From Paguma larvata (taxonomy: Eukaryota; Chordata; Mammalia; Carnivora; Viverridae), in contig CM057825.1 in the NCBI GenBank assembly GCA_030068075.1, positions 127,246,739 to 127,310,738 on the forward strand: a DNA stretch of 64,000 bases, written 5' to 3'. Positions 63,443 through 64,000 of this stretch are shown here, in pieces; position 1 is the first letter of the stretch, and each line of letters begins with the position of its first letter. The notes beneath the pieces are model-generated. The model was not told the origin of the DNA and did not search any database. It saw nothing but the letters and a program-made list of their open reading frames with translations. Position numbers and translations under genes: made by a program.

Positions 63443-63812
63443 GATTCAGTTCCTATCAGTGACTGGTATGTCTTTCTTGGATTGCTGTCTGCACTTAGAT
63501 ACTAATTACTATTAGACACACAGAGGGACTTCTCCCTCTCCCTCTGTGTCTTTCTGTGTGTGTGTCCATGTGTGTACACAAACTGAACCCCCAAAGAAGA
63601 AAATGCATAGATTTAAGATTAAAATATTAAAATAAGTGACCTGTTGTGAAGAACTAAGATTTTATCCTACTTGAAAGCTATCAGGTTGGCTTACCACAAT
63701 TCATGAATACTGGCAGGAGACCCAGGAATCCTGGGTCAAAGACAGAAATTTATTACAGCAATAGTAGTAATCAGAGATTATATTTGTGCCAGTTCTTTAA
63801 TCCCTATTTTTA
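63443..63812 (+). other. 3' UTR and downstream sequence
   Basis: Region after the stop codon. It contains a CT/TG-rich stretch at about 63530-63575 and the candidate poly(A) signals at 63618-63631. The true transcript end is not determined. Confidence 0.5.
63618..63631 (+). promoter_or_regulatory. Candidate poly(A) signals (two ATTAAA)
   Basis: ATTAAA at 63618-63623 and again at 63626-63631, about 180 bp after the stop codon. ATTAAA is the most common variant of AATAAA. An AATAAA at about 63426 lies inside the coding exon and is unlikely to be used. Placement is reasonable but unproven. Confidence 0.45.
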
Positions 63813-63817
63813 ATTTA

Positions 63818-64000
63818 TTTTTTTACGTGTTTATTTTTGAAAAAGAGAGACAGAGTGTGAGCAGGGGAGGGCACAGAGAGAAGGAGACACAGAATCCCAA
63901 GCAGGCTCCAGGCTCCAAGCTGTGAGCTTGGAGCCCAACATGGAGCTTGAACTCACTGATTACCAGATCATGACCTGAGCCAAAGTCAGATGTTTAATCT
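63818..64000 (-). mobile_element. Feliform SINE, minus strand, cut by the window end
   Basis: Left 'acgtgtttatttttgaaaaa', then 'gcaggctccaggctccaagc' and 'agatcatgacctgagccaaa'. The tRNA-like head lies beyond position 64000. Confidence 0.92.

Noticed and set aside
60916..61143. Overlapping Ser/Leu- and Arg/Glu-rich frames on both strands
   Set aside because: CT-rich SINE body; the same artefact occurs at 21343, 38420, 50098, 56336 and 58739.
1..64000. CRISPR array, phage, operon or other prokaryotic system
   Set aside because: Repeats are dispersed SINEs and L1s with TSDs, the only gene has introns, and base composition and repeats are those of a mammal.

Overview
This is nuclear DNA of a carnivoran mammal, most likely a cat (Felidae or a close feliform). 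The evidence is dozens of tRNA-derived SINEs of the feliform type: head 'gcgcctgggtggctcag', body 'gctgacagctcagagcctgg', then a CT-rich stretch and an A-rich AAATAAA tail. Carnivore-type LINE-1 copies and a short Tigger DNA transposon of the kind I recall as carnivore-specific agree with this. There are no bacterial operons, CRISPR arrays, rRNA genes or free-standing tRNA genes.

The one host gene is the 3' half of an ABC subfamily A transporter of the ABCA3 clade on the + strand. Sixteen coding exons lie between 106 and 63442. All have AG/GT borders and compatible phases, and together they give an open frame of 942 residues ending in a stop. They encode the end of nucleotide-binding domain 1 (NBD1) and the region after it, the second membrane domain with its large extracellular loop, NBD2 and the C-terminal regulatory segment. 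The 5' half lies upstream of the window. The protein is clearly ABCA3-like but differs enough throughout to be a paralogue. It may belong to the ABCA14/15/16/17 group, which is present in rodents and lost or decayed in humans; that assignment is inference. NBD2 has all its motifs, but the signature reads SEGNK instead of SGGNK.

Layout: exons 1-2 (106-3283); exons 3-4 (6871-8113); an intron of about 6 kb with an LTR-like element, SINEs and old L1; exons 5-7 (14051-15792); exon 8 (19428-19592); an intron of about 10 kb with head-to-head L1 copies; exon 9 (29791-29975); exons 10-11 (35360-35931, Walker A); an intron of about 12 kb holding an old, nearly complete L1 (36695-42045) and a 5'-truncated one (42905-45235); exons 12-14 (47885-49326, Q-loop, signature, Walker B, H-loop); an intron of about 13.5 kb with a younger, nearly full-length but inactivated L1 (50336-56268); exons 15-16 (62859-63442, stop codon). 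Candidate ATTAAA poly(A) signals follow at 63618-63631.

Most remaining sequence is transposon-derived, and many SINEs are bracketed by readable target-site duplications. I found no new molecular system. The points most worth a second look are the altered NBD2 signature, the intact ABCA paralogue, the head-to-head L1 pairs that could form long intronic hairpins, the missing stop between ORF1 and ORF2 in the younger L1, an AT-rich palindrome holding an L1 scrap, and an unidentified block at 33176-34150 that may contain an old retrocopy. Family names for old repeats were assigned by eye and are approximate.
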